From a virus, in the IMG/VR virus record IMGVR_UViG_3300011113_000741, positions 1 to 41,972 of that record: a stretch of DNA of 41,972 nucleotides; one strand, given 5' to 3'. Positions 26,545 through 35,228 of the stretch are shown in pieces (within the stretch, counting starts at the first letter, position 1; the number at the start of each line of letters is the position of its first letter). The notes under the pieces are model-generated. The model saw only the letters and a list, made by a program, of their open reading frames with translations. It was not told where the DNA came from and searched no databases. The translations under genes were made by a program, and so were the position numbers.

Positions 26545-27501
26545 ATGGCAATTAACTTCGACGCTATTCGCAAGCGTCTCGACAACCTGTCTGGAAACAC
26601 TAAGAAGTCCTCTACCTCCTGGAAGCCGAAGGAAGGAGAGGAGTACACAGTTCGTCTTCTTGCATTTCCCACCCTTCACGAAGTAAAGAAGGGCGACACG
26701 ACATCTTCTATCTGCAAGAAGTACGATCTTAGTCTCGCAAAGCTCCAGGCCATGAACCCAGACGTTGATTTTGATTCGACTCTCAAGGAGGGCGTCAAGC
26801 TGACAATTCGTGATGATGGACAGCCTTTCAAGGAGCTTTGGTTCTATTACAACATCGGGAACAACCCGGGTCTTCTCACTCCGAATCAGTTTGGAAAGCC
26901 TGATCCTATCCAGGAGCTGATCACAAAGCTTCGTACTGAGGGTACCAAAGAGTCCTACGAGCTCGCAAAGAAGCTCTATCCGAAAATGCGTTGCTATGCA
27001 GCAGTCGTAGTTCGTGGTGAGGAGGAAAAGGGAGTCCAGATTTGGGGATTCGGTAAGCAGGTCTACCAGGCACTCCTTGGGATTATGCTTGATGAGGACT
27101 ACGGCGACATCACCGATCCTGAGGGTGGTCGTGACGTGAAGGTCAAGTGCTACAAGCCGCAGGGTAAGAAGTTCGCTGAGACCGAGGTTATGCCCCGCGG
27201 TAAGGCTAGTGCGCTCTCTCCGAATTCTGCTACCGCAAAGCAGTGGCTCGACAACATTCCAGACGTCAACAAGATGTTTGAGCTCAAGTCCTACGAGGAG
27301 CTTTCGAAGATCGTGAATGACTGGGTTGAAGGTGGAATGCCGACTGAGTCCGATGGTACTTCTCGCGGTGGAGATAACAAGGTTGCTGCTGTTGCTGATG
27401 AGGATGATGATTCTCCTCCGCCATCCAAGCCTGCTGCAAATACACCCAAGAAGACGTTCAAGTCTCTTGATGATGCTTTCAACGATCTAATCGACTCTTA
27501 G
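26545..27501 (+). CDS. Single-stranded DNA-binding protein, gp32-like, with inserted LysM domain
   Basis: Product of 318 aa that should coat ssDNA during replication and recombination. N-terminal MAINFDAIRKRLDNLSGNTK and EEYTVRLLAFP, then PFKELWFYYNIGNNPGLL, the central KMRCYAAVVVRGEEEKGVQI and YGDITDPEGGRDVKVKCY, and the acidic C-terminal tail (DEDDDSPPP ... DDAFNDLIDS) are typical of gp32-type proteins of large T4-like phages; the acidic tail recruits partners in T4. Residues 46-88, between LLAFP and DGQPFKEL, are a near-canonical LysM domain: EVKKGDTTSSICKKYDLS, LQAMNPD and LKEGVKLTI. The CxxC-type zinc site of T4 gp32 is not evident. The gene has a structured leader and ends before a GC-rich hairpin. 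Confidence 0.88.
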   Translation: MAINFDAIRKRLDNLSGNTKKSSTSWKPKEGEEYTVRLLAFPTLHEVKKGDTTSSICKKYDLSLAKLQAMNPDVDFDSTLKEGVKLTIRDDGQPFKELWFYYNIGNNPGLLTPNQFGKPDPIQELITKLRTEGTKESYELAKKLYPKMRCYAAVVVRGEEEKGVQIWGFGKQVYQALLGIMLDEDYGDITDPEGGRDVKVKCYKPQGKKFAETEVMPRGKASALSPNSATAKQWLDNIPDVNKMFELKSYEELSKIVNDWVEGGMPTESDGTSRGGDNKVAAVADEDDDSPPPSKPAANTPKKTFKSLDDAFNDLIDS

Positions 27502-27509
27502 TAGTCTTT

Positions 27510-27542
27510 CGGGCCCGGAGTATAAATTGTGCTCCGGGCCCG
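27510..27542 (+). terminator. GC-rich hairpin between ssb and uvsX, with TATAAAT in its loop
   Basis: A perfect 11-bp stem (27510-27520 with 27532-27542) closes an 11-base loop that contains TATAAAT (27521-27527). TACTGTTT follows, a weak T-tract. It may end the ssDNA-binding protein transcript. The AT-rich loop resembles a T4 late promoter core (TATAAATA), so the site could be both terminator and promoter. Confidence 0.6.
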
Positions 27543-27564
27543 TACTGTTTCACAAGGAGAAAAA

Positions 27565-28725
27565 ATGGCAAGAATTGCAAAGGATAAATCTAGGGGAGAT
27601 GATTCATCGTCAGATTTTACCGCTGATCTAATCTCTTCTCTCAACAAAGAGCACGGTTCTAGGATTGCTTACAACCTGTCTGAGGATGAATCTCCAACTC
27701 ACGTGAAGCGATGGATCTCTACTGGATCTACATTGCTTGATTACATCGTGGCTAATCGCGCAAAGGGAGGCCTTCCCGAGGGTCGTATCATAGAGATCTT
27801 TGGTCCGCCCTCGATTGGTAAGAGTCACATCGCTACGCAGATTGCAAGATCCACACAGCAGATGGGAGGCATCTGTGTCTACGTAGACACTGAGAATGCA
27901 ACATCTGTTGAGAATCTTGGTGCGCTCGGCGTTGATGTTAGCAAGCGATTTGTCTACGTTGATACACACTGCACTGAAGAAGTCTTTGATGTGGCAGAGA
28001 AGACTATCGTTAAGGCAAAGGCGATGCAGAAAGATGTCCCAATCACCATCATTTGGGACTCTGTCGCTGCCTCATCTCCAAAAGCAGAGCTCTTAGGTGA
28101 CTACGACAAGGACAGTATCGGATTGCAGGCACGAGCCATCTCAAAGGGAATGAGGAAGATCACCGGAGTCATCGGCGACCAATCAGTCCTAATGGTCTGT
28201 CTAAATCAGACTCGCACAAAGATCGGTGTGCTTCACGGCGATCCGACAACTGTGCCAGGAGGAATGGCAATTCCATTCCACGCATCAGTTCGTATCAAGC
28301 TGGGTGCAGGTCAGCAGATCCAGAACAAGAACGGCGACATCATTGGAATTAACGTCTCTGCGAAGACTGTCAAAAACAAGGTTGCACCACCCTTTAGGAT
28401 GGCTAACTTTCGAATTATCTTCGGTAAGGGAATCGAGGAGCACGAAGAGATCTTTGACGTTCTACGAGATGCCGGAGAGCGAATCATTGGAAACAAGGCA
28501 ATCTGCGTCTCTGGTACAACTGCCTGGAAGGTATTTTCAGTGACTGATCTTGATGCTGGAAAACCTCTGATCGAGAAGAAGTTCTACAAGGCAGAGTTTG
28601 GTGAGCTTCTTGCCAATCCTGATTACAAGCCCTATCTTGATGCTTTGATTGAGAATGTTCTTGTCAGAACAGGAGACGAGGCTCCTGATGAAGCGCAGGA
28701 TGTAGAGGGAGAAGTAGAAGAATGA
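27565..28725 (+). CDS. uvsX: RecA/UvsX-like recombinase
   Basis: Product of 386 aa from ATG 27565, which follows AAGGAGAAAAA; an upstream GTG at 27529 lies inside the hairpin and is rejected. The RecA core is complete: Walker A GPPSIGKS, strand IIWDSVAASSP as Walker B, a SIGLQARAISKGMRKITG helix and a VCLNQTRTKIGVLHG segment with the conserved Gln-Thr. It forms filaments on ssDNA and drives strand exchange, working with the ssDNA-binding protein encoded just upstream. The C-terminal tail is acidic (DEAPDEAQDVEGEVEE). It overlaps the next gene by ATGA. Confidence 0.93.
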   Translation: MARIAKDKSRGDDSSSDFTADLISSLNKEHGSRIAYNLSEDESPTHVKRWISTGSTLLDYIVANRAKGGLPEGRIIEIFGPPSIGKSHIATQIARSTQQMGGICVYVDTENATSVENLGALGVDVSKRFVYVDTHCTEEVFDVAEKTIVKAKAMQKDVPITIIWDSVAASSPKAELLGDYDKDSIGLQARAISKGMRKITGVIGDQSVLMVCLNQTRTKIGVLHGDPTTVPGGMAIPFHASVRIKLGAGQQIQNKNGDIIGINVSAKTVKNKVAPPFRMANFRIIFGKGIEEHEEIFDVLRDAGERIIGNKAICVSGTTAWKVFSVTDLDAGKPLIEKKFYKAEFGELLANPDYKPYLDALIENVLVRTGDEAPDEAQDVEGEVEE

Positions 28726-29678
28726 AAGGTGAGGCATCGATCTTGATGGTCGATGCTCTCAACCTCTTCACCCGTCACTTTGTCGCACACCCAGCAATGG
28801 GTGTGAATGGCAATCATCTGGGCGGTGTTGTTGGGTTTATGGGAGAGCTTCGATCTCTTTGTACCCGGTTTAGGCCCAAGAGAGTCTATGTTGTCTGGGA
28901 AAGTGGGGGCTCTGCCAAGAGAAGGTCTCTGTATTCGGATTACAAAATGCATAGACGCCCAGAGAAGCTAAACAGATATTACGAAGAAGACATCCCACAG
29001 ACAGTTTCAGATAGGAACAGCCAGATCGTAGCTATAGTGAAGCTTCTAAATTACCTGCCAATCGTACAGATGTACGGACAAGATTGTGAGGCTGATGATG
29101 TCATAGCCTACATCTGCAGGTACATGCATCCTGAGTGTTTGCATATCATCTTATCAGCTGATAAAGACTACTATCAGTTGATTCGAGACAACTCAATCAT
29201 TTACTCGCCAACCTGGAAAAAGCTTGTCGACACAGATGAGGTGTTGAGCAAGTTTTCCGTCCACCCAAATAACTTTGCGCTTGCAAAAGCTGTGTGTGGA
29301 GATGACTCAGATAACATACCCGGCGTGCAAGGTGTCGGATTTAAGACGCTTGCTAAGAGATTTCCCGAGCTGTCAAATTCGGAAGATGTTATGCTTGAAG
29401 ATTTCATCGGACTCGCAGAGTCTAGAAAGACAGGCAAGGTGAAGATCTTTGACTCCATCTGCGAATCGACTGATCTGATTCGTAGAAATTGGAAACTTGT
29501 TTATCTTGACTCATCTTCAATACCTCCGCAACAGATCGAAAAGATTAGGTTTACGAATGAAAAATGGACCCCGAAGCGTGATAAGATAGGATTCATGCGG
29601 GAAGCACAATCAATTGGAATTAGAAATTTTGATATTGACAGCATGTTCTACTCAGTAAATCACATCGGTGCCGAATGA
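28722..29678 (+). CDS. 5'-3' exonuclease / RNase H, FEN family
   Basis: Product of 318 aa. FEN-type nuclease features in order: LMVDALNLFTRHF (first metal Asp), VYVVWESGGSAKRRSLYSDYK with the basic arch residues, CEADDVIAYIC (acidic cluster), ILSADKDYYQLI (second acidic site) and CGDDSDNIPGVQGVGFKTLA (third site and helix-two-turn-helix/H3TH DNA-binding element). It removes RNA primers and 5' flaps, as does T4 RNase H (305 aa). It is translationally coupled to the recombinase (ATGA overlap) and to the helicase that follows. Confidence 0.92.
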   Translation: MKGEASILMVDALNLFTRHFVAHPAMGVNGNHLGGVVGFMGELRSLCTRFRPKRVYVVWESGGSAKRRSLYSDYKMHRRPEKLNRYYEEDIPQTVSDRNSQIVAIVKLLNYLPIVQMYGQDCEADDVIAYICRYMHPECLHIILSADKDYYQLIRDNSIIYSPTWKKLVDTDEVLSKFSVHPNNFALAKAVCGDDSDNIPGVQGVGFKTLAKRFPELSNSEDVMLEDFIGLAESRKTGKVKIFDSICESTDLIRRNWKLVYLDSSSIPPQQIEKIRFTNEKWTPKRDKIGFMREAQSIGIRNFDIDSMFYSVNHIGAE

Positions 29679-31042
29679 GCGAAGCGTTTTTTAGCCAATA
29701 TGGTAAACAGTTCCAGGAAAAGATCTTTCAAGCATTCCTGACCGATCGAGGTTGGGCAATGCAGATGATTGAGATCATGACTCCCGAGTACTTTGATCTC
29801 AAGTATCTGCAGTATCTCTGTAAGTCATATTTCTCATATCACCAGAAGTATAAAGATTTTCCAACGCTTCCTCTTCTTGTGACCATAATCAAGGATGATT
29901 TGCGCGAGGGGAAGGACACTATTCTTCGCGATCAAATCATTGACTTCTTGCAACGCATCAGGACTAATCCAAACATTGGAGATCTTGATTACGTCAAAGA
30001 CAAATCACTGGACTTCTGCAAGAAGCAAGCGATGAAAGAGGCGCTTGAGAAGGCTGTCGAGATGATTGCGACGGACAATCTTGATTCAGTTGTTGGACTA
30101 ATGAAGGACGCGCTGGCTGCCGGAACTCCCGCATCTGTTGGTCACGACTTTTTTGAGGATATTGAGGCACGCTTTGTAAGGACTCGTCGGCAGGTGTGCC
30201 CGACAGGATTACCGCAGATTGATGCTCCTGATATCTTGAATGGTGGCCTTGGTCGCGGCGAGCTTGGCGTCGTAATCGCGCCAACTGGTGTTGGAAAATC
30301 TCACTTCCTTGTGCAGATGGGTGCAGAAGCACTTCGAGTCGGAAAGAATGTTGTTCACTATACGTTCGAGCTTACTGAATCAGCAGTTGGCTTGAGATAT
30401 GACTCCAATCTTTGCAACATTCCAAGCAACGAGGTAATCGATCGTAAGGAAGAGGTGCTGGACTTCTATAAGAATGCGCAACTTGGGAGGCTAATCATCA
30501 AGGAGTATCCAACGGGTACACCATCTGTCCAGACACTGCGTAATCACATCGAAAAGCTATTGCTAAAGGGTTTTGTTCCGAGCGTTGTCATTATTGACTA
30601 CGCCGACATTATGAAGTCTTCCAGAAAATTTGACTCACTACGTCATGAATTGAAGCTAGTCTATGAAGAGCTTCGAAACATGGCAATGGAGATGAGCATT
30701 CCAATCTGGACTGCGTCTCAGGCAAACCGGGACGCATCAAACTCAGATATTGTTGGACTTGAAAACATGTCTGAGGCTTATGGAAAGGCAATGGTTGCCG
30801 ACGTTGTTTTGTCAATTTCAAGAAAGCCAAATGAAAAATCAACTGGTGCTGGTCGAATCTTTGTTGCCAAGAATCGAGCCGGCCGAGACGGCATGTTGTT
30901 TCCCATGCAGATAGATACTTCCATGTCAAAGTTCGCACTGCTCAACACGGACGAGATGTCACTCAACGACGTGGTTAAGGCAGATGGAACATCAATGAAA
31001 ACACTTCTCAAAGAGAAGTGGAAAGAGATTAACGGTAAATAG
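29675..31042 (+). CDS. Replicative DNA helicase, DnaB / T4 gp41 type
   Basis: Product of 455 aa. An N-terminal helical domain (residues 1-150) leads into a RecA-type motor: GGLGRGELGVVIAPTGVGKS (Walker A), YTFELTESAVGLRYDS, VVIIDYADIMKS (Walker B), WTASQANRD (sensor Gln) and VADVVLSISRKPNEK. This is the hexameric ring helicase that unwinds the fork 5' to 3'. The length matches T4 gp41 (475 aa). Its primase and loader partners are not in the window. ATGA overlap with the nuclease gene. Confidence 0.93.
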   Translation: MSEAFFSQYGKQFQEKIFQAFLTDRGWAMQMIEIMTPEYFDLKYLQYLCKSYFSYHQKYKDFPTLPLLVTIIKDDLREGKDTILRDQIIDFLQRIRTNPNIGDLDYVKDKSLDFCKKQAMKEALEKAVEMIATDNLDSVVGLMKDALAAGTPASVGHDFFEDIEARFVRTRRQVCPTGLPQIDAPDILNGGLGRGELGVVIAPTGVGKSHFLVQMGAEALRVGKNVVHYTFELTESAVGLRYDSNLCNIPSNEVIDRKEEVLDFYKNAQLGRLIIKEYPTGTPSVQTLRNHIEKLLLKGFVPSVVIIDYADIMKSSRKFDSLRHELKLVYEELRNMAMEMSIPIWTASQANRDASNSDIVGLENMSEAYGKAMVADVVLSISRKPNEKSTGAGRIFVAKNRAGRDGMLFPMQIDTSMSKFALLNTDEMSLNDVVKADGTSMKTLLKEKWKEINGK

Positions 31043-31048
31043 TTCGGG

Positions 31049-31067
31049 TATAATGATCCCCAAGGAG
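31049..31067 (+). promoter_or_regulatory. TATAAT element and ribosome site before nrdJ
   Basis: TATAAT at 31049-31054 lies in the short gap between helicase and nrdJ, followed by AAGGAG at 31062-31067. No -35 box is visible at normal spacing, so if it is a promoter it would be of a phage-specific type, or the match is chance. Confidence 0.35.
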
Positions 31068-31073
31068 CTGTGA

Positions 31074-33569
31074 ATGTCTGAGTCTGTCAAAGCTAGAGCC
31101 CTTCGTGAGACATCGGAGTATTTTGGAGGAGATGAACTAGCACCTGACGTGTTTATGAAGTATGCTCTTCGCAACGGTGATGATCTACTGGAGACAAATC
31201 CAGACCAGATGCATCGTCGACTTGCAAAGGAATTTGCGCGTATTGAGTCAAAGTATCCAAATCCGCTAGATGAGCAGACAATCTACGAATATCTCGAGGA
31301 CTTCAAATATATTGTGCCGCAGGGCTCTCCCATGTCGGGCATCGGCAATCCTCACCAGCTACAGTCTCTCTCGAATTGCTTTGTCGTGGATCAGCCCCAT
31401 GACAGTTATTCTGGTATTCTCTTCACGGACCAGGAACAGGTCCAGATTATGAAGCGTCGCGGGGGTGTTGGGTTTGACATCTCGACCATACGTCCGAAGG
31501 GGCAGCCTACGTCCAATGCTGCTCGGACAACCGATGGTATTGGTGTTTTCATGGAGAGATTCTCCAATTCCACGCGCGAGGTGGCGCAGGGTGGTCGTCG
31601 CGGCGCCCTCATGCTCACCATCGACTGTCGCCATCCCGAGATTGAGACCTTCATCGACATCAAGCGCGACCTGAAGAAGGTAACGGGTGCTAACATCTCG
31701 ATCCGGTTCACCGATGAGTTCATGCAGGCTGTAGAGAACAATGTGGGCTTCTGTCTACGCTGGCCAGTCGAGGCTCATCCAGAAGACGCGGAGATCGTGA
31801 AGATGGTCGATGCAAAACAGATCTGGGACAAGTTTGTCGATGCGGCTTGGGCTTCGGCGGAGCCTGGAGCTCTTTTCTGGGACACTGTTGTCAATCACGG
31901 CATTGTCGACTGTTATCGTGACGTTGGCTATAAGACGATCTCAACCAACCCGTGCGGTGAGATTCCACTTAGCCCCTATGACTCGTGTCGCCTGATGGTT
32001 GTCAACCTCACTTCATTCGTGAAGGAGCCATTCACGGGAAATGCCCAGTTCGACTTTGAGGAGTTTGGAAAGGCAGTCTACGTGGCACAGCGTCTCATGG
32101 ACGATCTTGTAGATCTCGAAGTCGAGTGTGTTGATCGAGTACTTGCCAAGATCGATAGAGATCCCCAGCCAGATCATGTGAAGAAGATTGAACGAGACCT
32201 CTGGACCAAGATTCGTGCTGCTGGACTTAACGGTCGGAGGACTGGTCTCGGTGTAACTGGTCTCGGCGATGCCCTTGCTGCTCTTGACCTCAAATATGGA
32301 TCTGATGGTTCTATCCAAATGACAGAGTTTATCTACCGTCACTTGGCAAGGTGGGCGCATTATTCATCTCTTGTAATGGCAAAAGAGCGAGGATCCTTCC
32401 CGGTATGGGACTACGAGAAGGAGAAAGATCACAAGTATCTAAACAGCGTCATGGATACCATCGTGCCGCTCGATAAAGATGCCCGTGACATGTGGAAGAC
32501 CACCGGACGACGCAACATCGCACTCACCACCACCGCCCCGGTCGGATCAGTCTCAATTCTTACACAGACAACTTCTGGCATCGAGCCAGCCTTCCTCCTG
32601 TCATACAAGCGCCGCCGCAAGATCACACAGGGAGACATCACATCTAGGGTCGACTATGTGGATCCGATGGGTGACAAATGGCAGGAGTACACGGTCTACC
32701 ACCACTGGTTCAAGAAGTGGATGGAAATCACCGGAAAGTCTGATCCGCAGGAGAGCCCATACTGGGGAGGGACTGCCAACGACATTGACTGGACGAAGTC
32801 GGTCGAAATTCAGGCAGCAGCTCAAAAGTGGATTGACCACTCGATCTCAAAGACTTGCAATCTTCCAAACTCTGCGACTCGTGAGACCGTCAACGACGTC
32901 TATATGAAAGCCTGGAAGTCCGGTTGCAAGGGATTCACAGTCTACCGAGACGGATGCAGGACTGGCGTTCTTGTTCAAAATGATGAGCCCAAGAAAGAAA
33001 AGAAGGCTGATGATGGCAGAAGCATCCCAAAGCGTCCAAAGTCTCTGCCTTGTGACATTCACCGTGCAAATGTTCGAAATGGAGAAAATTCAGAATCCTG
33101 GCTTGTTCTTGTGGGTCTCAATGAAGGAAAGCCGTATGAGGTCTTCTGTGGTATTCCAGAGAACATTGAGATTCCAAAGAAATACAAGTCCGGAATTCTC
33201 ATCAAGAATGGAAAGCGTGATGGTGTAACGACATACAACCTACAGGTTCCTGTTGGTGACGATGAAAACCTTGTATTCAAGGACATTATCAATCTATTTG
33301 ATAATCCTACGCAAGGCGCGTTTTCAAGAACAGTTTCACTTGCCCTTCGCCACGAGGTGCCTCTTCACTACGTAGTTGAGCAGCTTCAGAAAGACAAGAG
33401 TAGTGACATGTTCTCTTTTGCGAGGGTTATTGCTCGAGTCTTAAAGGGCTATATTAAGGATGGGACTGCTTCTTCTGAGAAAGGGTGTCCGCAGTGCGGG
33501 AACACAGAGCTTGTCTACCAGGAAGGATGCCTTTCTTGCAAGAATTGCTCTTACTCTAAGTGCGGCTAG
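31074..33569 (+). CDS. nrdJ: Class II (adenosylcobalamin-dependent) ribonucleotide reductase
   Basis: Product of 831 aa that reduces ribonucleotides to deoxyribonucleotides for DNA synthesis. Visible residues: SLSNCFV with the first redox Cys (C102), NPCGEIPL with the thiyl-radical Cys C294 and Glu296, the second redox Cys in DSCRLMVVNL (C305), and a C-terminal Cys-rich tail (CPQCGN ... CLSCKNCSYSKCG) that recycles the active site and is typical of NrdJ. No NrdB or NrdD-type glycyl-radical signature is present. It needs coenzyme B12 from the host. There is no intein or intron interruption. The ribosome site AAGGAG fixes the ATG at 31074. It opens the nucleotide-metabolism block. Confidence 0.93.
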   Translation: MSESVKARALRETSEYFGGDELAPDVFMKYALRNGDDLLETNPDQMHRRLAKEFARIESKYPNPLDEQTIYEYLEDFKYIVPQGSPMSGIGNPHQLQSLSNCFVVDQPHDSYSGILFTDQEQVQIMKRRGGVGFDISTIRPKGQPTSNAARTTDGIGVFMERFSNSTREVAQGGRRGALMLTIDCRHPEIETFIDIKRDLKKVTGANISIRFTDEFMQAVENNVGFCLRWPVEAHPEDAEIVKMVDAKQIWDKFVDAAWASAEPGALFWDTVVNHGIVDCYRDVGYKTISTNPCGEIPLSPYDSCRLMVVNLTSFVKEPFTGNAQFDFEEFGKAVYVAQRLMDDLVDLEVECVDRVLAKIDRDPQPDHVKKIERDLWTKIRAAGLNGRRTGLGVTGLGDALAALDLKYGSDGSIQMTEFIYRHLARWAHYSSLVMAKERGSFPVWDYEKEKDHKYLNSVMDTIVPLDKDARDMWKTTGRRNIALTTTAPVGSVSILTQTTSGIEPAFLLSYKRRRKITQGDITSRVDYVDPMGDKWQEYTVYHHWFKKWMEITGKSDPQESPYWGGTANDIDWTKSVEIQAAAQKWIDHSISKTCNLPNSATRETVNDVYMKAWKSGCKGFTVYRDGCRTGVLVQNDEPKKEKKADDGRSIPKRPKSLPCDIHRANVRNGENSESWLVLVGLNEGKPYEVFCGIPENIEIPKKYKSGILIKNGKRDGVTTYNLQVPVGDDENLVFKDIINLFDNPTQGAFSRTVSLALRHEVPLHYVVEQLQKDKSSDMFSFARVIARVLKGYIKDGTASSEKGCPQCGNTELVYQEGCLSCKNCSYSKCG

Positions 33570-33604
33570 AATAAAAGCGACACACATGTGGTATCTTTCT
33601 TACT

Positions 33605-34207
33605 ATGAACATCATCACGTGTGTATCGCCTCTAGTCAAGGAAGTAGAACTTCGATCTAGTCCTGTAATCATCAGGGTTAATAAGTTTGAAGAAGACTCC
33701 GCAAAAGAATTTGCGCAGCAGATGTCCCTTGCACAATCAACAGGTCAGCCTGTTATTCCTATCATCATTGATTCGTATGGTGGACAGGTCTACTCGCTCA
33801 TGTCAATGATTGGCAATATCAAGTCTTCCCGGACTCCTGTTGCTACTATTGTCGAGGGAAAGGCCATGAGCTGTGGTGCAATTCTATTTTCTTTCGGACA
33901 TCAAGGATACAGATTCATGGATCCAGATTCTACGATTATGATCCATGACGTCTCATCGGGCGCAATCGGCAAGATTGAAGACATCAAGGCAGACTCCAAA
34001 GAGGCAGAACGTCTCAATCAGAAAGTCTATCGTATGATGGCTGCAAATTGCGGCAAGGAACCTGAGTACTTCCTTAACATCATTCACGAGAAGAGCCATG
34101 CTGATTGGTATCTTGATGCAAATGAAGCGCTACGTCACGGTCTCGCAAATCACACTAGGCTTCCCGATATGAAGATCAGCGTGGATGTAAAATACAAGTT
34201 TGAATAG
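33605..34207 (+). CDS. ClpP-like serine protease
   Basis: Product of 200 aa with a ClpP/crotonase-type fold. DSYGGQVYSLMSMIGNI matches the oxyanion-hole strand and helix, GKAMSCGAILFSFG carries the nucleophile Ser89, STIMIHDVS carries His114, and HADWYLDANEALRHGLAN places Asp167 as the third triad residue. All three catalytic residues appear conserved. Host ClpP works with ClpX or ClpA; this one could exchange into host rings, redirect proteolysis or process phage proteins. It is far from the capsid genes, which argues against the main prohead protease. No Shine-Dalgarno is seen in front of the ATG. Confidence 0.87.
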   Translation: MNIITCVSPLVKEVELRSSPVIIRVNKFEEDSAKEFAQQMSLAQSTGQPVIPIIIDSYGGQVYSLMSMIGNIKSSRTPVATIVEGKAMSCGAILFSFGHQGYRFMDPDSTIMIHDVSSGAIGKIEDIKADSKEAERLNQKVYRMMAANCGKEPEYFLNIIHEKSHADWYLDANEALRHGLANHTRLPDMKISVDVKYKFE

Positions 34208-34214
34208 GTGAAAA

Positions 34215-35228
34215 ATGGTAAATGTAATTGCTGAGTATATTTGGGTTGATGGCTCGACGCCCACGTCGAAACTAAGAAGCAAGACCAAAATCTTTCAGTT
34301 TGAGAAAGAGCGTCTTGCAATTTCTGATATTCCGACATGGACATTTGACGGATCTTCGACAGGGCAGGCACCAGGAGACAAGAGCGATTGTGTTCTTGTG
34401 CCTGTTGCAATGTGCAAAGATCCAATTCGATCAGGAGCAAATGCAATTCTTGTCCTGTGTGAGGTGTATAACGCAGATGGGACGCCTCACACGACAAATA
34501 CAAGAAATCCGCTTGTCAAGCTTATGCAGAAGAAGTCGTATAAAGATCCTCTTTGCGGGATCGAACAAGAGTATACACTTTTTCGAGGCGGGACCCCGCT
34601 AGGCTGGCCAACTGGGGGCTATCCTCCTCAACAAGGACCTTACTATTGCGGCGTAGGAGCAGATGAGGTTTGTGGAAGAGATCTCGTAGAAGAGCACATG
34701 CGTGCGTGTCTTGATGCGGGAATTCTTATCTGCGGAGTTAACGCTGAAGTGATGCCGGGTCAGTGGGAGTTCCAAATTGGAACCTCTGATCCAGTAACAG
34801 TATCAGATCATCTTTGGTTTGCACGGTGGTTGCTCTATAGGATCGGTGAGAAGCACGGAATAAATGCAAAGCTTGATCCGAAGCCTGTTAGGGAGCTTAA
34901 TGGAGCAGGAGCACATACGAACTGGTCAACTAATGCGACAAGAGACCCAGAGTCTGGAATGGTTGAGATCGACAGGATCCTCCACGTACTTAGAATGAGA
35001 CACGATGATCACATCGTTAGATACGGTCACGGCATTGAGCAGAGACTAACCGGGCAACACGAAACTTGTTCTTATAAGGAATTTAGATGCGGAGTCTCAG
35101 ATCGGGGAGCATCAGTTAGAATTCCACTCCATGTGTCTCAGGCAGGGTGCGGATACTTTGAAGATCGCAGACCGTGTGCAAATGTTGATCCATACACTGT
35201 AACTAGACTGCTGCTAGAGGCATCTTGA
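34215..35228 (+). CDS. Glutamine synthetase, type II (eukaryotic-like GSII)
   Basis: Product of 337 aa that would make glutamine from glutamate, ammonia and ATP. It is the short GSII form (about 330-370 aa), not the 470-aa bacterial GlnA. N-terminal grasp domain: AEYIWVDGSTPTSKLRSKTK and WTFDGSSTGQAPGDKSD. Catalytic domain: CGIEQEYTLFRGGTPLGWPT with Glu117 and Glu119, QQGPYYCGVGAD, GVNAEVMPGQWEFQIGT with Glu178 and Glu185, LNGAGAHTNWST with His234, RLTGQHET and YFEDRRPCANVDPY. Every motif is present, so it looks active. It starts 7 bases after the clpP-like gene and overlaps the following membrane gene. Its presence in phage DNA is unusual. Confidence 0.93.
   Translation: MVNVIAEYIWVDGSTPTSKLRSKTKIFQFEKERLAISDIPTWTFDGSSTGQAPGDKSDCVLVPVAMCKDPIRSGANAILVLCEVYNADGTPHTTNTRNPLVKLMQKKSYKDPLCGIEQEYTLFRGGTPLGWPTGGYPPQQGPYYCGVGADEVCGRDLVEEHMRACLDAGILICGVNAEVMPGQWEFQIGTSDPVTVSDHLWFARWLLYRIGEKHGINAKLDPKPVRELNGAGAHTNWSTNATRDPESGMVEIDRILHVLRMRHDDHIVRYGHGIEQRLTGQHETCSYKEFRCGVSDRGASVRIPLHVSQAGCGYFEDRRPCANVDPYTVTRLLLEAS

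Noticed and set aside
27529-27564. Longer N-terminus for the RecA-like protein
   Set aside because: The GTG start falls inside a GC-rich hairpin and ATG 27565 has a clear AAGGAG ribosome site.
31074-33569. Intein or intron in nrdJ, common in phage ribonucleotide reductases
   Set aside because: All motifs are in one frame with normal spacing and there is no homing-endonuclease or splicing-type insert.
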